Positions 60,775 to 64,000 of a DNA stretch of 64,000 nt are shown in pieces. Source of the stretch: Hemileia vastatrix (taxonomy: Eukaryota; Basidiomycota; Pucciniomycetes; Pucciniales; Zaghouaniaceae); NCBI GenBank assembly GCA_030280995.1, contig JASXTE010000014.1, positions 19,847,650-19,911,649 of the forward strand, read 5' to 3'. The notes beneath the pieces are model-generated. The model had not been told where the DNA came from, ran no database searches, and was given only the letters and a program-made list of their open reading frames with translations. Made by a program: the position numbers and the translations under genes. Position 1 is the first letter of the stretch. The number at the start of each line of letters is the position of its first letter.

Positions 60775-63700
60775 GTAATTTGGTTGATAGTCACTTAGAA
60801 ATGTTTTCTAATAAGACTTCTTCTGAAGGTAATATTATTGAGAATGGTGAAATAACAGTTAAACCTGTTAAAAGACAGCTTCCTGTAACTAGTAGCCCTA
60901 TTGATGTAATTAGCAAATTTTCATTTGATTAAACTTTACATTTAACTTCTAATTCTTTAATTAATCCTTCTCTTGCAATTAAGAATGATTCTTTTTCCCC
61001 TGAAGTCTATACCTTAATTGAGAAAACTTCTGAAGAAATATTAAAAGATACCCTTGATTTTAATGTTGTGAAAGACAAACATTTGAGAGATGAGTTAATC
61101 CATGAGAATGATAGATTAAATAATTTGCACTTGCAATGTAAAGTAAGATCTTCTGTACAGGATACAGCTTATTTTAAAATCAAAGAAACCTTGAATATTG
61201 TTCTTAGCCAACAAAAACAAATAAGGAGTGACCATAGAGCTATCTCAGATAAAAATATCAATCTACATAAGACCTTGAGTGAATTTAAACTCCTTATTGA
61301 AGAAAATTATTAATTAAAAAGTGAAATAAAATCTCTACAAAATGAGTTTAAAAATCTAAAGAATGATTTCCATGCACTGAGTGCCAAACACACAGTTTCT
61401 GAGGACAGAAATGTTCTATCTCTTGCAAAATTAAATGATCAGATGTCTGAAATTCCAAGAATAAGAAACTATGTGTCTGACCTGCAGGAAAAATTCTCAA
61501 ACTTAACCATCAATAATGGTATGAATGAGAATGATGCCCATAAGCTGCATAAAAATAAAGAAAAAGAACCTGAGCAGATTTCCTCCTTTCTTCCTCATAT
61601 TTCAACCATTCAACAAACTGACAATGAGTCTGTAAAATCTTTTGCTACTAGCAAAAAATCTTGTGATGGTCATGCACCAGCTGTTTCTGTAAATAATGAA
61701 ATTTCTGAACACCTGGCTAAACTTCAGGAATTATTAATGATGAATAATTCAAACCAAAAAATGAACCATCCCAGTAGTCAGAAAAATTGGCCTAAGTTGG
61801 ACCAATATCCTACCTTTGATGGTGATTCTTCTTCTGATTGGCAACACTTTATCCAAAGAATTGATAATTTAAAGAGTTCTTATAAACTACCTGATGAGGA
61901 AATTGTTTCTAAGCTAATTTCTTTATTTTCCAATGTAGCCTTGATGTGGTATGAATCTGTCCTTTTGGATAACAATCATTATACATGGAATGATTGGAAA
62001 TCCTTGATTGAGAATCAGTTTGGTGGTTCGAAATTCAGGTTAGCTCAGCAAAGACTGTATGAGAATACTAGATATGTATCTTCCTCTGTTGAAAAGCCCA
62101 TTGGTTTTCTTATGAAAGTAACAAAAATCCTAAGAGCAATTGATCCAAAGATGGATTATGATATTTGGAGAGATAAAATCTTGTATAAATTACCAAATTC
62201 TCTTAGAGACTTGATTGTGGCTAGAACTGAGCATGTAGGGGAAAATTCTTCTTTCATTAATATCTGTAATGAGGTACTGCTCAACCATAGATATGAACCA
62301 AAGAATTACCTTGGTAAATCTTATAATGATCAGAATAAACATTCTACAAAGCTCCCAGAAAAATCTGGTACACCCTCTGCCCCAGTTGCACCTAAAGAAT
62401 ATGCAACAAATACTTGTCATAAATCTAACAAACAATGGAAAAAGGGTCATGTTTGTGACAAAAAAATTCATCTTGTTGAACAAAATGAAGACAATGATGA
62501 AGCTGAAATTGATGTCAATAATTCTTCTAGTGACTGTGAAAGTAATATCTCCTATGGCAATGACTCTGTTAAAGATGTTTTAATGTTAGAACAGGATGTC
62601 CATTATTTAGATAATATATCTGAAGAGTGTGTATTGGATTTATCTTCAGTGGAAAATTCTGAAATAATTAAAGATATTACTAACAATTCTATAGCCATAT
62701 CCCCCTTGAAAGTACCTGTTATCATTAATGGTAAAAATGTTGATGTAGTTCTTGACTCTGGTACTGGAGGAATTGTAGTATCTGAAAAGGCTTTGGCTTC
62801 AGTAGATAAGAATTATTTGAGTAAATTATTACCTATAACTTCTGAAAAATGGAGAGGGTATGTTTCTACCTTAATTCCTATTGGCAAATACAAAACCTCT
62901 GTATTCTTCAAATATAATGGTGGTTTTGTCAGAGCTTTTTGTGAATTTGTTGTCATGCAAAATGATAATTTGAGCAATTAATTTATTATGGGTAATGATA
63001 TTTTAACCATGTTTGGTGTGAAATTGGACCCAGCAAATAATTGCTTCACCTTGGGATTGAACGGCAAAAGGAAATTCAAAATTTCCTCCTCTAGAAAACC
63101 TTCTGGGCATCTGTTAAAGTCTTGTAACTCACTAATCCAGTGTAAAGGCAGAACAAAAATTGAAATGGATGATTTATTAAATGAAATAAATACTGCTTCT
63201 TTTGGTGATCAGTTAACTATTGAACAAAAGGATTCTATTATTGCCTCAATTACCTCTTTCCCTATGGCTTTTGCTCATGGTTCTCATGTCTTAGGAATTG
63301 TTCAGGAAGAAATGAAAATTACCTTATCCTGTAAATTGAGTGATATCCCTCCTAGTCTTAAGAAAAAACAATATCCTGCTTCTCCATAAAAAGAAAGGAT
63401 ATTGAAGATAATATTGCCACATTATTAAAAATGAATATCATTGAGAAAGTGGATGTCACCCCCAAATATTGTGTCATCTCCCCAGTCTTGATTTCTTATG
63501 AAAAAGATAAGGCTAGATTATGTGGTGATTACAGAGCATTGAACAGTTATACTGTTGATGATAATTATTCTTTACCCAGAATTAATTCAATACATGCTAC
63601 CTTGCAAGGTGCAAAATTTATTAGTTGTCTGGATGGTAATAAAGGATATCATCAAGTTCCAGTTAAGAGAAATTCTCAAAATTTTTTGCTTATTGCTACT

Positions 63701-64000
63701 CATATGGGAATATATAAGTATGTTAGGATGCCATTTGGCCCTAAAAATGCTCCTTCAGTTTTTCAAAAGGTCATGGATAACACTTTCCATCAAGAAATAA
63801 TTGAAGGATGGCTCATGGCTTATATTGATGACATTATAATTTTTTCTAAAACTTTTGATGAACATATGATTCACTTGAATAGAGTTTTCCAAAAAATGGA
63901 TGAAATCAATATGACCTTGTCCTTAAAAAAGTGTAAATTTGGTTTTCAATCTTTAAAAGTCCTTGGTCATGTTGTGTCAGGCTTACAAATTTGTGTAGAA
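60768..64000 (+). pseudogene. Gypsy C Gag-Pol, partial and inactivated
   Basis: Coiled-coil region, Gag domain (about 61790-62310), damaged zinc knuckle (the second Cys replaced by Ser, about 62416), protease with LDSGTGGIVVS (Asp at 62754), and reverse transcriptase with YIDD at 63821, up to the window edge. Stops lie at 60930, 61311 and 62979. A one-base deletion near 63386 is identical to the one in A at 22754. The stop at 60930 is identical in place to the one in B at 51212. Confidence 0.88.

Larger units (their letters stand above)
58150..64000 (+). mobile_element. Gypsy element C, 5' part, runs off the window
   Basis: Third copy of the family: 5' LTR, leader, ORF1 and Gag-Pol as far as reverse transcriptase, cut by the window end. 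It lies 47 bp beyond the last hairpin of the array. The target duplication cannot be tested because the 3' end is outside. Confidence 0.9.

Overview
The window is eukaryotic and very AT-rich. Its genes have introns of about 60-290 bp with GT..AG ends and CTAAC-type branch points. Two ordinary host genes are recognisable, both of fungal type: a mitochondrial acetolactate synthase regulatory subunit (ILV6) and a WHI5/NRM1-like G1/S repressor. Most of the rest is transposon sequence: chromodomain Ty3/gypsy elements, two PIF/Harbinger lineages, MITEs, and a decayed Tet-like 2OG-Fe(II) oxygenase gene of a kind I associate with repeat-rich rust fungi. My best guess is a basidiomycete with an expanded genome, most likely a rust (Pucciniales). 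This is inferred from gene and transposon style, not from a database search.

Layout. 1-2569 has no gene, only an 11-bp tandem array. 2570-6187 is a short LTR element coding only Gag and protease. 6311-6840 is a 177-bp triplicated repeat. 7190-10100 holds two Harbinger elements head to head, one a deletion derivative. 10130-10740 is a C-rich/G-rich foldback. 11024-11284 is a MITE with an 11-bp array inside. 11720-12633 is the Tet-like fossil. 13538-16660 holds two transposon-associated Myb/SANT-type pseudogenes on opposite strands. 16690-30533 is one large palindromic Harbinger region split by a solo LTR (17285-27858, perfect ATAAT target duplication), which is itself split by a 9.4-kb gypsy element (A, 17527-26886). 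31395-32871 is ILV6 (minus). 33536-33773 is a TA-flanked MITE. 35660-38279 is the WHI5-like gene. 38892-39216 is microsatellite DNA. 39277-43003 is a broken, inverted arrangement of two LTRs and an integrase fragment. 43004-48248 is an AT-rich desert. 48249-58102 is an array of at least 14 different short hairpins, split by gypsy element B (48561-57708, perfect CAGCA duplication). 58150-64000 is the 5' part of a third gypsy copy, C.

Most interesting reading. The three gypsy copies share an unusual gene plan. A conserved 64-nt intron near the 5' end of the coding region moves translation into the +1 frame, giving an ORF1 protein of about 205 residues with a coiled coil and a Pro/Gln-rich tail. 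Its stop codon overlaps the ATG of the Gag-Pol frame (ATGGTAA or ATGGTAG). Without splicing, the first exon reads straight through into Gag-Pol. Splicing could therefore set the ratio of two products. Other unusual signals are the hairpin array, and a foldback whose two arms carry eight consensus 5' splice sites at a spacing of about 77 bp, all pointing outward.
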